Shown in pieces: positions 36,807 to 45,071 of a stretch of 64,000 nt of DNA. The stretch's first letter is position 1. Each line of letters begins with the position of its first letter. The stretch covers positions 1-64,000 of the forward strand of contig CALSME010000004.1 in assembly GCA_943787375.1 (NCBI GenBank), read 5' to 3'. Both the position numbers and the translations under genes were made by a program. A model generated the notes under the pieces. It saw nothing but the letters and a program-made list of their open reading frames with translations, searched no databases and was not told the DNA's origin. Source of the stretch: an uncultured Polaribacter sp. (GTDB taxonomy: Bacteria; Bacteroidota; Bacteroidia; Flavobacteriales; Flavobacteriaceae).

Positions 36807-39755
36807 TTATTGTATCTGAATTTCGTCGACAAACAGCCAAGAGCGTCCATCGTGTTTGTAGCCTAAATGCCAAGTAGGAAGTTCGCCGAGCTTTTTGGCA
36901 ATGACTTTGACATATCTAAAAGAACCTGTTCCTTTAAATTGAACCCTTTTAAGGGTTATGGCTTCTGTTTGAATCGTTGAATTTATAGTTCTATTCCCAT
37001 TGGGATATGCTTTAAAATTAACCCCATCATTGGACACAAGACAACTGACCGCTGTTGGATAAAAAATCCAACTCCGTTGATCTTGTAAAAATCCAATAGC
37101 CACTTCATGGATCTTTTTTTTACTTCCTAAATCTACCACTGCAACTAAATCCGAATCAAAATAACCTTGCCAGGTACCGGTTCTAAAATCTTCTGTACCG
37201 AGAACACCATCGATAAGGGCATTATCGCCTCCCGCATTGTATTGGTTGGCATAGCTTGTTTGTAAGTCAATTGTAAGGTTGGGATCAATTTTATAAAAAT
37301 CGGTCGTAATTACAGCACTTTTGGTACTGCCTTTTTGTGCATAAACCGCTAAAGTTGTATTTTCTGAAATGATCAATGGACGGGTGTATTTCTGAAATTC
37401 ACCTCCCAAAGAAAAATAAATGGTCGCATTTTTATCTACCGAAGACAAACTCACTGCTGTACTTCCTTTAAAGGCTGTTTTCCCTTTGGCGATAAATGGT
37501 GCTGGAACAATGCGGTGGTCTTCAATTTTTGTTACTGGAATAAAAGCGTCTTGGGTGCCCCAATCAGAAGGCTGATCTGTCATTTCAAAAACCAAAAGCC
37601 CTCCTTGCATAATCGCGTGATGCTGTATATAGGAAAAAGGATGCTCCTTACCATTCAATGTAACCGATTTAATGTATTTGTTTTTTTCAGAAAGTCGATT
37701 GGCTTGTACTGCAAATGTATTGCCGTTTTCTAGGTTGAGAGTCGCTTTTTCAAACAGCGGTGCTCCAATAATGTATTGATTGGAGCCGGGTGTTACTGGA
37801 TAAAAACCCAAGGCACTAAAAATATACCAAGCACTCATTTGACCACAATCTTCGTTGCCCGCGATTCCATCTGGGGTGTTGGAATACAATTCGGTTAGAA
37901 TCTGACGTACTTTTTCTTGCGTTTTAGCAGGTTTATTCACAAAGTTGTACAAATATGCCATATGATGACTGGGCTCGTTTCCATGGGCATATTGCCCGAT
38001 TAAACCCGTAATATCAACTTGATGACGACCAGACGTTTTATTTGCTGCCACAAACAAAGCATCTAACTGGTTTTCAAGTGCTTTTTTTCCGCCCAACAAG
38101 TGAGTAAAACCCGAAATATCTTGAGGTACATAAAAACTGTATTGCCAAGCATTGGCTTCTGTATAATTAAAATTCACTTCGTACGGATCAAAAGGTGCAA
38201 ACCAGGTATTTCTAAAACGTCCTCTCATGAATTGACTTTCTGGATCAAATACATTTTTATAGGACTGAGCTCTTTCAATGTAGGTTTTATAATCTTTTTC
38301 ATTTTCGAGTGCATATGCCATTTGCGCAATGGTCCAATCGTCATAGGCATACTCTAGTGTTTTTGAAACAGACTCACTTTCTTTTTCTACCGGAATAAAC
38401 CCAAAGTTCTTGTAGGTATCCAAGCCTAATTTGTCTCTGGTTGCAGAATGTTTCATCGCTTTAAAAGCCTTATCAACATCATAATTCCGAATGCCTTTTA
38501 AGTAAGCATCTGCAATTACTGGAATTGCATGATATCCAATCATACACCCTGTATAATTTGCAGACAAATCCCATATGGGGAAAATTCCGCCTTCATCATA
38601 TTTTGCTAAAAAGGTATTGATAAAGTCGTTTGTTTTTTCGGTCTCTAGAAGCGTATAAAGCGGATGTGCAGCTCGATAGGTATCCCACAAAGAAAATACG
38701 GTATAATACTCAAAAGCGGTTGTTTGGTGAATTTTTAAATCCATACCACGATAACGTCCGTCCACATCTTGGTACAAATTTGGTGCAATCGAGACATGAT
38801 ACATTGCCGTATAAAAATTAGTTTTATCGGCTAGCTTTGAATCTTCGATGACAATTTTTTGAAGTTGTTGCTCCCATATTTTTTGAGCTTCTTGTTTCAC
38901 TTCTTCAAAGGTTTTGTCTCCAATTTCAGTTGCTAAATTCATTTTTGCCCCAGCAATATCAACGGCAGAAATTCCAATTTTAATAATGACAGGTTCATTC
39001 TTTGGATTGATAAACGTCAACGCTATTTTTTGTCCACCCAGCATTCCTTTTTTTGGAGGAGATTGAAGCATATCATTGAATGGATGCGATGTTTTGATAC
39101 TAAAAAACAAACGCTGATCGGTTGCCCAAGCTTTCGAGAATCGATATCCTGAAAGTTCTGTTGCTGAAATTGTATTGATTTTTGCATCTAAAACTTCATC
39201 ACGATGCAACAAATCTAAAATGACCACTTGATTTTTGTTGGCTGGAAATTGATAGGCATGCATGCCGCTTCTTTTGGAAACAGTCAACGCAACATCAATA
39301 TTGGTATCGTCTAAATGTACTTTGTAAAAACCTGGTTCAGCAATTTCATTTTCATGAGAAAATTTAGATTTATAGCCTTCCTTCTCTGCTGCGCTTGAAG
39401 AAGTATCAGCTCCATTGTTAAAAACAATTTTATTGGTAGGCATGAGCAGGATGTCTCCATAATCAGAAACACCGGTTCCACTTAAATGGGTATGAGAAAA
39501 TCCATAAATTTCGGTATCTGAATAATGATATCCTGAACAACCATCCCAACCCTCTAAACGGGTGTCCGGTGAGAGTTGCATCATTCCAAACGGTAAAGTT
39601 GCACCAGGATAGGTATGCCCATGACCTCCGGTTCCTATCAATGGATTTACATACGAAATTAGCGGCTGTTGCAGTTTTGCAGTAACACCTTGTTCTTTGG
39701 TACAACAAAGCATCAAAAACAGCAACATGTAGAGTAAAGATTGTTTGTGTTTCAT
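36807..39755 (-). CDS. GH92 family alpha-mannosidase lipoprotein with C-terminal binding modules
   Basis: A 982-residue exo-acting alpha-mannosidase. It has a lipoprotein-like signal (MLLFLMLCCTKEQG), then the GH92 start YVNPLIGTGGHGHTYPGATLPFGMMQLSPD, the HTHLSGTG motif and the late GNEDCGQMSAWYIFSALGFYPV motif containing the catalytic acid region. After about residue 740 come a chitobiase C-terminal-like beta domain (AVSLSSVDKNATIYFSLGG) and a CBM32/discoidin-like module (residues ~840-982). Start ATG 39755 gives a proper signal. It trims alpha-linked mannose from N-glycans and is the first gene of the three-gene cluster. Confidence 0.93.
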   Translation of the reverse strand: MKHKQSLLYMLLFLMLCCTKEQGVTAKLQQPLISYVNPLIGTGGHGHTYPGATLPFGMMQLSPDTRLEGWDGCSGYHYSDTEIYGFSHTHLSGTGVSDYGDILLMPTNKIVFNNGADTSSSAAEKEGYKSKFSHENEIAEPGFYKVHLDDTNIDVALTVSKRSGMHAYQFPANKNQVVILDLLHRDEVLDAKINTISATELSGYRFSKAWATDQRLFFSIKTSHPFNDMLQSPPKKGMLGGQKIALTFINPKNEPVIIKIGISAVDIAGAKMNLATEIGDKTFEEVKQEAQKIWEQQLQKIVIEDSKLADKTNFYTAMYHVSIAPNLYQDVDGRYRGMDLKIHQTTAFEYYTVFSLWDTYRAAHPLYTLLETEKTNDFINTFLAKYDEGGIFPIWDLSANYTGCMIGYHAIPVIADAYLKGIRNYDVDKAFKAMKHSATRDKLGLDTYKNFGFIPVEKESESVSKTLEYAYDDWTIAQMAYALENEKDYKTYIERAQSYKNVFDPESQFMRGRFRNTWFAPFDPYEVNFNYTEANAWQYSFYVPQDISGFTHLLGGKKALENQLDALFVAANKTSGRHQVDITGLIGQYAHGNEPSHHMAYLYNFVNKPAKTQEKVRQILTELYSNTPDGIAGNEDCGQMSAWYIFSALGFYPVTPGSNQYIIGAPLFEKATLNLENGNTFAVQANRLSEKNKYIKSVTLNGKEHPFSYIQHHAIMQGGLLVFEMTDQPSDWGTQDAFIPVTKIEDHRIVPAPFIAKGKTAFKGSTAVSLSSVDKNATIYFSLGGEFQKYTRPLIISENTTLAVYAQKGSTKSAVITTDFYKIDPNLTIDLQTSYANQYNAGGDNALIDGVLGTEDFRTGTWQGYFDSDLVAVVDLGSKKKIHEVAIGFLQDQRSWIFYPTAVSCLVSNDGVNFKAYPNGNRTINSTIQTEAITLKRVQFKGTGSFRYVKVIAKKLGELPTWHLGYKHDGRSWLFVDEIQIQ

Positions 39756-39810
39756 GATTGGCTTTCTGAATTGGAATCTAAAAATACAGAAAAAAAAAAG
39801 AAGCAAAAGA

Positions 39811-40764
39811 TTATTTCTTTTTCAACTGAGTTGAAAGAAATCCTAAACCATATCCTAAAAACTGAGTTAAAGAAGTAATACCACTTAAAAAAGCAACGGA
39901 TATACTTTTATACTGAATGAATGCATCGATAAAAAGGAGCACAAAATACACTCCATATAAAATAATTAATTGGGGAATTCCAAAAATGAGAAGGAGCAAA
40001 CTCACATCAAAACCAATGATAAAAACGGTTGGAAACCAATACGTAATTTTAGCTGTTTTTGGATACTTTTTATTTAAAAGTGGTCTCGCAGTTCCAAAGC
40101 CAAAAGTTTGCTTAAAAAATTGTGATAAGGTACTTCTCCGTTTATGATATACAAATGCGTTCGCTAGGAGTTGTGTTTCAAATCCGTTATGCCACAGTCG
40201 AAAAGTAAGATCGATGTCTTCGCCATTTTTCATGGTAGAAAAACCTTGTGTTTTTTCAAAAGCTGTTTTTGAGATTCCTAAATTAAAACTTCTCGGTTGA
40301 AATGTACCAACGGCTTGTTTTTTTCCCCGAATTCCACCAGTAGTTAAAACGGCGGTCATGGAATAGTTGATTGCTTTTTGCAAAGAAGTAAAACTATCAT
40401 GTGCAGCATCGGGTCCTCCGAATGCATCGGTAAAACGATGTACCAATCCTTTCTGAACTTCTGCTAAATATGTTTTAGGGAGGAGAACATCTGAATCTAA
40501 GATGATGAAATAATTTCCTGTTGCCCGTTGCATTCCGTAATTACGACTTGAGCCTGCACCACTGTTTTCTTTAAAAAAATAATGCACATTTAATTGTGAC
40601 TGGTACTTTTTAACAATATTTTCTGCAGCAATCTCTGAGCCATCTTCAATAATTAGGACTTCAAAGTCATCAGAAAAATGTTGTTTTGTCAAACTTTCTA
40701 ACAATGCGTCAATTTCGTTTGGACGATTGTAAACAGGAACAATAATGGAGAAATTGAGTTTCAA
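39811..40764 (-). CDS. Family 2 glycosyltransferase
   Basis: A 317-residue membrane-associated GT-A enzyme. FSIIVPVYNRPNEIDALLESL opens the nucleotide-sugar domain; DSDVLLP gives a DxD-like metal site; GEDIDLTFRLW is the (Q/R)xxRW-like acceptor region. Two or three hydrophobic segments at the C-terminus (residues ~228-305) anchor it. The donor and acceptor are unknown. The start is TTG at 40764; no in-frame ATG is near. It is separate from the GH92 cluster (55-nt gap). Confidence 0.88.
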   Translation of the reverse strand: MKLNFSIIVPVYNRPNEIDALLESLTKQHFSDDFEVLIIEDGSEIAAENIVKKYQSQLNVHYFFKENSGAGSSRNYGMQRATGNYFIILDSDVLLPKTYLAEVQKGLVHRFTDAFGGPDAAHDSFTSLQKAINYSMTAVLTTGGIRGKKQAVGTFQPRSFNLGISKTAFEKTQGFSTMKNGEDIDLTFRLWHNGFETQLLANAFVYHKRRSTLSQFFKQTFGFGTARPLLNKKYPKTAKITYWFPTVFIIGFDVSLLLLIFGIPQLIILYGVYFVLLFIDAFIQYKSISVAFLSGITSLTQFLGYGLGFLSTQLKKK

Positions 40765-40850
40765 CGATTAAATTTTAAACGAATCTACAAAAAACGTTGA
40801 AAACAAAAGAAATTATAATGAATTACTAGGTTTCTAATATTGATCCAAAA

Positions 40851-40884
40851 AAAAAGAGGATGTATTTGCATACATCCCCTTTTT
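40851..40884. terminator. Terminator after the 1051-residue T9SS gene
   Basis: GGATGTAT (40858-40865), loop TTGC, ATACATCC (40870-40877), flanked by A9 on the left and T5 on the right, so it can work in both directions. Confidence 0.8.
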
Positions 40885-40905
40885 GATATTTGTATTTATA
40901 AATAC

Positions 40906-43900
40906 TTAGTTCTTCACAAATTTCTTTGTACTTGTACTATTATTTATTTCATACTTAATTAAATAGATTCCAGCATTTAAGTTGGAAACATTAATTTCTG
41001 CACTTGTATCTTCTACTTGTATCGTAATCACTTTCTGTCCAAGGACATTAAAGATCTCTACGGTATTGATGGTGCTCTGTGCTGAGATATTTAACACATC
41101 AATTGCAGGGTTTGGATACATATTTAAAGTTACTAAACTTTCGTTTTCAACTCCTGCTGTATCAGCTCCAATCCATACTCCTGGATCAAAACCTCCATCA
41201 ACATTTAATGCACCGTCTCCAGCTCCAGCATCATTATCGATATTCCATTCGTTCACATCCCATGTAGCTGTTCCTTGAGTAACAGAAGCTTTTCTTTCTG
41301 CTCTTCCATCTTCAAACTCATGATCTGTTCCTGAACCATCTTCTCCTGGAACTCCAAAAAAGTCTACAATAGTATCGGATGCATCTGTAATATAGATTTG
41401 ATCATCTCCATTACTATCTGCAGGTCCGCCTGATCCAGCAGAGATATCTGCTGCCATTCCGAAAGCTGCTTCAAATGCGGTTCCATTTGCAGCAATAATT
41501 GCAATCGCTCCAGGTGCTAAAGAACCAATTGGTGATAAATCTTCTCCGGTTGTTTGTGGCTCTGCATTCCCATTTGTATATCTTCTAAGTGTCCAACCTG
41601 TTAAATCGACATCAGAAGTACCTCCATTGTAGATCTCAACATAACGTGCAGCTGCATTGTCATTTGGATCTGCTAATTCAGTAATAAAAATAATATCTGA
41701 AGTAGTTGATGGTTCTTTGTAGAAGTAAAAGTTGTCTACATAAACAGTTGCTGCACGGTCTACTGCATCAATTAAGATTTGAGTAATCTTCTCTGTATTT
41801 GCTAAGTTACCTCCATCAAATCCAGTCATGTCTAAATCTATACTTTGCCATGATCCTGCAACTGTGGTTCCTAATGATTCTACATCTTCTCCACCATCGA
41901 TCGTATTTACAATCTTAACGAGTAATTCATTTTCTACTCCTGTTGGAACCCAGTAATCAATGTGTAATTTCTCCATAGAAGAAACATCGATACCTGTATC
42001 ATAGTTTGTTACCATTCCTAAGAATTCTAAACCTGATAACTTCCAAACATTATCACTTGCTACTGTCGTTGCTTCAAATGTAGTTACATCTGACCAATCG
42101 GTAGGGAGTTCTGTTAATGTTACATCGGTATAAGCATCACTAAATAATGAAACAACATCTGCTGTTTCTCTTGCAGGTGGTGTTGGTGCTGCCTCTGTTG
42201 GCTCAGTTACTACAACTGGTTCTTTGTAGAAGTAAAAGTTGTCTACATAAACAGTTGCTGCACGGTCTACTGCATCAATTAAGATTTGAGTAATCTTCTC
42301 TGTATTTGCTAAGTTACCTCCATCAAATCCAGTCATGTCTAAATCTATACTTTGCCATGATCCTGCAACTGTGGTTCCTAATGATTCTACATCTTCTCCA
42401 CCATCGATCGTATTTACAATCTTAACGAGTAATTCATTTTCTACTCCTGTTGGAACCCAGTAATCAATGTGTAATTTCTCCATAGAAGAAACATCGATAC
42501 CTGTATCATAGTTTGTTACCATTCCTAAGAATTCTAAACCTGATAACTTCCAAACATTATCACTTGCTACTGTCGTTGCTTCAAATGTAGTTACATCTGA
42601 CCAATCGGTAGGGAGTTCTGTTAATGTTACATCGGTATAAGCATCACTAAATAATGAAACAACATCTGCTGCTGCTCTTGCAGGTGGTGTTGGTGCTGCC
42701 TCTGTTGGATCGGTTACTGGTGCTAAAGATGCTGCTGTAATTTGGAAATTATCAATAAATAAATCGTTATCTACACCACTTGTATCTGAAAAAGCGTAAA
42801 AAGCAAAATAAGTATCATTGTTATACCCCGAAAGCATTATCTCATCCATTGGAGCTCCTTCTGGTGTTAAAGTACTGGTTTCATCCCAACGGGCTAATTC
42901 AGTCCAAGTAGCACCATCGTCTTGGGTAACCAATAAGACTAAATAATCATCTGGATCTAAAGCAGATGCCATTGAATTTCCATACAATGTTAAAGCTAAA
43001 TCAGCATTTAAATAATAAGTACCTCCAGATAAGTCAAATTTAGGGGTTATTAAATATTCATCTACACTGGTTCCATAGATGTTAATTCTTGCCGATTTAC
43101 CATTTTCATGTGTCGTATCATTCCCAAAATCATCCTGTACAAAAGCAGAAGAGGTTCCTGCTGGTTCATTAATTGGACCAGCTGCTTCAGCCCAACCCGC
43201 TCCAGGGAAGGTTGTAAACGGATTTAAATAATCTATATTGGCCATTGGATCTGTTGTAAAGCTCCATTCTGCACAACCTTCAGCAGACCCGCCAGCATTG
43301 CTAGGGACTACCATCCAATAATAGGTGGTATTGTAATTTACATTCGTAATGCTAACAGCTGTATCAGTAGTAGATCCTATAGAAGTTAAACTTCCAGAGG
43401 TTTCTCCCCAAAAAACTTCATAACCTGTTGGTGCAGGACCCGAAGCTGGAGCTTCCCATCCTATATTCACACTTGCGGTAGCAGTATTGATTTGTACATC
43501 GGTTGCTGCTATTGCTGGTGATGGTGTTGTTGCACATTCAGGCACAGCCACTTCAATTCCACTATATACATCATCTACATACAATGCAAAACGATCGGTG
43601 TCTGTTGCTCTAACAGCTACATAAACGGTTTGACCATCATAGGCCGAAAGATCAAATAGAATTTTTGTCCATGCATTAGGGGCATCAGAAGAGGCCTGTA
43701 AAACAACTGAAAACGCTGCTTCTGAGGTGTCCGTTGTTGAAAGTAGTACTTCATAAGCTTCTAAATAAGCTGAACTCCTAGATTTTACATTGAATGCTAA
43801 AGATTCATTTACTCCAACACTAACTGCAATGGCTGGGGTGATTAAATAATCATCATGCGCAGAACTGTTGTAGGTGATACTTGCAACAGCAGTACCTTCT

Positions 43901-44061
43901 AAAGCACCATCAACAGGTGATGTATTTTGAACCCAACCATTTGCACCACCATTGTTAATGACGGTCCAATCGTCTGGAATACCTGACTCAAAACCCTCAG
44001 TAAACTGAGCATTTATCGAGAACGATAGGGTTAATAATAAAAATAAAGTAATTTTTTTCAT
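40906..44061 (-). CDS. Large T9SS-secreted multidomain protein with a duplicated module
   Basis: A 1051-residue exported protein. In order: signal peptide (1-18), MAM/choice-of-anchor J-like domain (~20-170, EGFESGIPDDWTV), fibronectin type III-like domain (~180-270), second choice-of-anchor J-like domain (~275-445), two nearly identical 169-residue beta modules (about 448-785) each beginning AAPTPPAR and ending VYVDNFYFYKEP, a lamin-tail domain (IIFITELADPNDNAAARYVEIYNGG) and a C-terminal T9SS type A sorting domain (LNMYPNPAIDVLNIS to KKFVKN). The repeated modules look carbohydrate-binding. No catalytic domain is visible, so an adhesin or glycan-binding role is most likely. Confidence 0.9.
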   Translation of the reverse strand: MKKITLFLLLTLSFSINAQFTEGFESGIPDDWTVINNGGANGWVQNTSPVDGALEGTAVASITYNSSAHDDYLITPAIAVSVGVNESLAFNVKSRSSAYLEAYEVLLSTTDTSEAAFSVVLQASSDAPNAWTKILFDLSAYDGQTVYVAVRATDTDRFALYVDDVYSGIEVAVPECATTPSPAIAATDVQINTATASVNIGWEAPASGPAPTGYEVFWGETSGSLTSIGSTTDTAVSITNVNYNTTYYWMVVPSNAGGSAEGCAEWSFTTDPMANIDYLNPFTTFPGAGWAEAAGPINEPAGTSSAFVQDDFGNDTTHENGKSARINIYGTSVDEYLITPKFDLSGGTYYLNADLALTLYGNSMASALDPDDYLVLLVTQDDGATWTELARWDETSTLTPEGAPMDEIMLSGYNNDTYFAFYAFSDTSGVDNDLFIDNFQITAASLAPVTDPTEAAPTPPARAAADVVSLFSDAYTDVTLTELPTDWSDVTTFEATTVASDNVWKLSGLEFLGMVTNYDTGIDVSSMEKLHIDYWVPTGVENELLVKIVNTIDGGEDVESLGTTVAGSWQSIDLDMTGFDGGNLANTEKITQILIDAVDRAATVYVDNFYFYKEPVVVTEPTEAAPTPPARETADVVSLFSDAYTDVTLTELPTDWSDVTTFEATTVASDNVWKLSGLEFLGMVTNYDTGIDVSSMEKLHIDYWVPTGVENELLVKIVNTIDGGEDVESLGTTVAGSWQSIDLDMTGFDGGNLANTEKITQILIDAVDRAATVYVDNFYFYKEPSTTSDIIFITELADPNDNAAARYVEIYNGGTSDVDLTGWTLRRYTNGNAEPQTTGEDLSPIGSLAPGAIAIIAANGTAFEAAFGMAADISAGSGGPADSNGDDQIYITDASDTIVDFFGVPGEDGSGTDHEFEDGRAERKASVTQGTATWDVNEWNIDNDAGAGDGALNVDGGFDPGVWIGADTAGVENESLVTLNMYPNPAIDVLNISAQSTINTVEIFNVLGQKVITIQVEDTSAEINVSNLNAGIYLIKYEINNSTSTKKFVKN
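41711..42717 (-). repeat. 507-bp near-perfect tandem duplication within the T9SS gene
   Basis: The sequence starting GGTTCTTTGTAGAAG at 41711 restarts at 42218, a period of 507 bp (169 codons). I could find differences only in the last ~50 bases (GCTGTTTCT versus GCTGCTGCT, and GGCTCAGTTACT versus GGATCGGTTACT). The frame is kept across copies. Confidence 0.9.
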
Positions 44062-44175
44062 AAAAAGTAGTTTAAAGTTAATTGGCTTTAAAATTACATT
44101 TATTTTAATAATAAAACTAATACTAACAGTATAATTTTAAACATATGGGCTTATTACTGAAAAAATGACATAAAA

Positions 44176-44208
44176 AAACGACTATGAATTCACGATTCAT
44201 AGTCGTTT
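44176..44208 (-). terminator. Terminator after fabI
   Basis: A perfect 14-bp stem, AAACGACTATGAAT (44176-44189) with ATTCATAGTCGTTT (44195-44208), loop TCACG, followed on the minus strand by T7. Confidence 0.85.
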
Positions 44209-44229
44209 GAGTATACTATTGAGAATAAT

Positions 44230-45036
44230 TCATTCTACGTGTTCCATAACAGCATCACTAACTCCCATATTTGAAAAACCTCCATCGTGGAATAAGTTTT
44301 GAAGCGTCACCTTTTTTGTCAAATCGGAGAACATGGCAATGGTATAATCTGCACAATCTGCGGCGGTAGCATTTCCTAGAGGAGCCATTTTATCTGCGTA
44401 CGCATAAAAACCATCAAAACCTTTTACACCAGTACCTGCTGTGGTTGGGGTTGGCGATTGTGAAATAGTGTTGACTCTCACTTTCTGATCTCTACCAAAA
44501 AAGTACCCAAAACTACGTGCAATGCTTTCTAAATAGGCTTTATTGTCGGCCATATCGTTATAATCTGGAAAAACTCTTTGGGCTGCCATATAACTGAGCG
44601 CGATAATACTTCCCCAAGAATTCATTGCCTTTTTATGATACAATACATTCAAGACTTTGTGAAATGAAACCGAAGAGACGTTCCATCCTTTGGCCGTAAA
44701 GTCATAATTTGGATCGGTATACGATTTTCCTTTTCTAACATTTACCGACATTCCGATGGAATGCAATACAAAATCAATTTTACCCCCTAAAATTTCCATT
44801 GATTTCGAAATCAAATTTTCTAAATCTTCAATAGAAGTGGCGTCTGCAGGAATGATTTGAGCATTTGTCTTTTCGGCTAAAACGTGTAAGTTCCCCATTT
44901 TTAAGGCTGCTGGTGCGTTTGTCAACACAAATTCTGCACCTTCTTCATGAGCTCTTTCGGCTGTTTTCCATGCGATGGAATGTGCGTTTAAGGCTCCAAA
45001 AATGATGCCTTTTTTCCCTTTTAATAAATTGTACAT
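44230..45036 (-). CDS. fabI: Enoyl-[acyl-carrier-protein] reductase (FabI)
   Basis: A 268-residue SDR-type enoyl-ACP reductase for the last step of fatty-acid elongation. It opens LKGKKGIIFGALNAHSIAW, has the family LHSIGM segment near residue 90, SYMAAQRVFPDYNDM containing the catalytic Tyr followed six residues later by Lys (YNDMADNK), and a C-terminal GGFSNMG. Length is typical. It lies 35 nt downstream of recN on the same strand. A second, unrelated enoyl reductase (FabV) is at 12250-13440. Confidence 0.93.
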   Translation of the reverse strand: MYNLLKGKKGIIFGALNAHSIAWKTAERAHEEGAEFVLTNAPAALKMGNLHVLAEKTNAQIIPADATSIEDLENLISKSMEILGGKIDFVLHSIGMSVNVRKGKSYTDPNYDFTAKGWNVSSVSFHKVLNVLYHKKAMNSWGSIIALSYMAAQRVFPDYNDMADNKAYLESIARSFGYFFGRDQKVRVNTISQSPTPTTAGTGVKGFDGFYAYADKMAPLGNATAADCADYTIAMFSDLTKKVTLQNLFHDGGFSNMGVSDAVMEHVE

Positions 45037-45071
45037 GATATTGTATAAATAAGTAAGTATTTTGCTGTTTT

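Noticed and set aside
36802..36873. Extended N-terminus of the glycosylasparaginase into the GH92 gene
   Set aside because: The extra 24 residues overlap the GH92 end and precede a perfect Tat signal that starts at 36801.
40982..41278. Plus-strand ORFs antisense to the T9SS gene and its repeats
   Set aside because: Mirror frames of a low-complexity coding region; no independent support.
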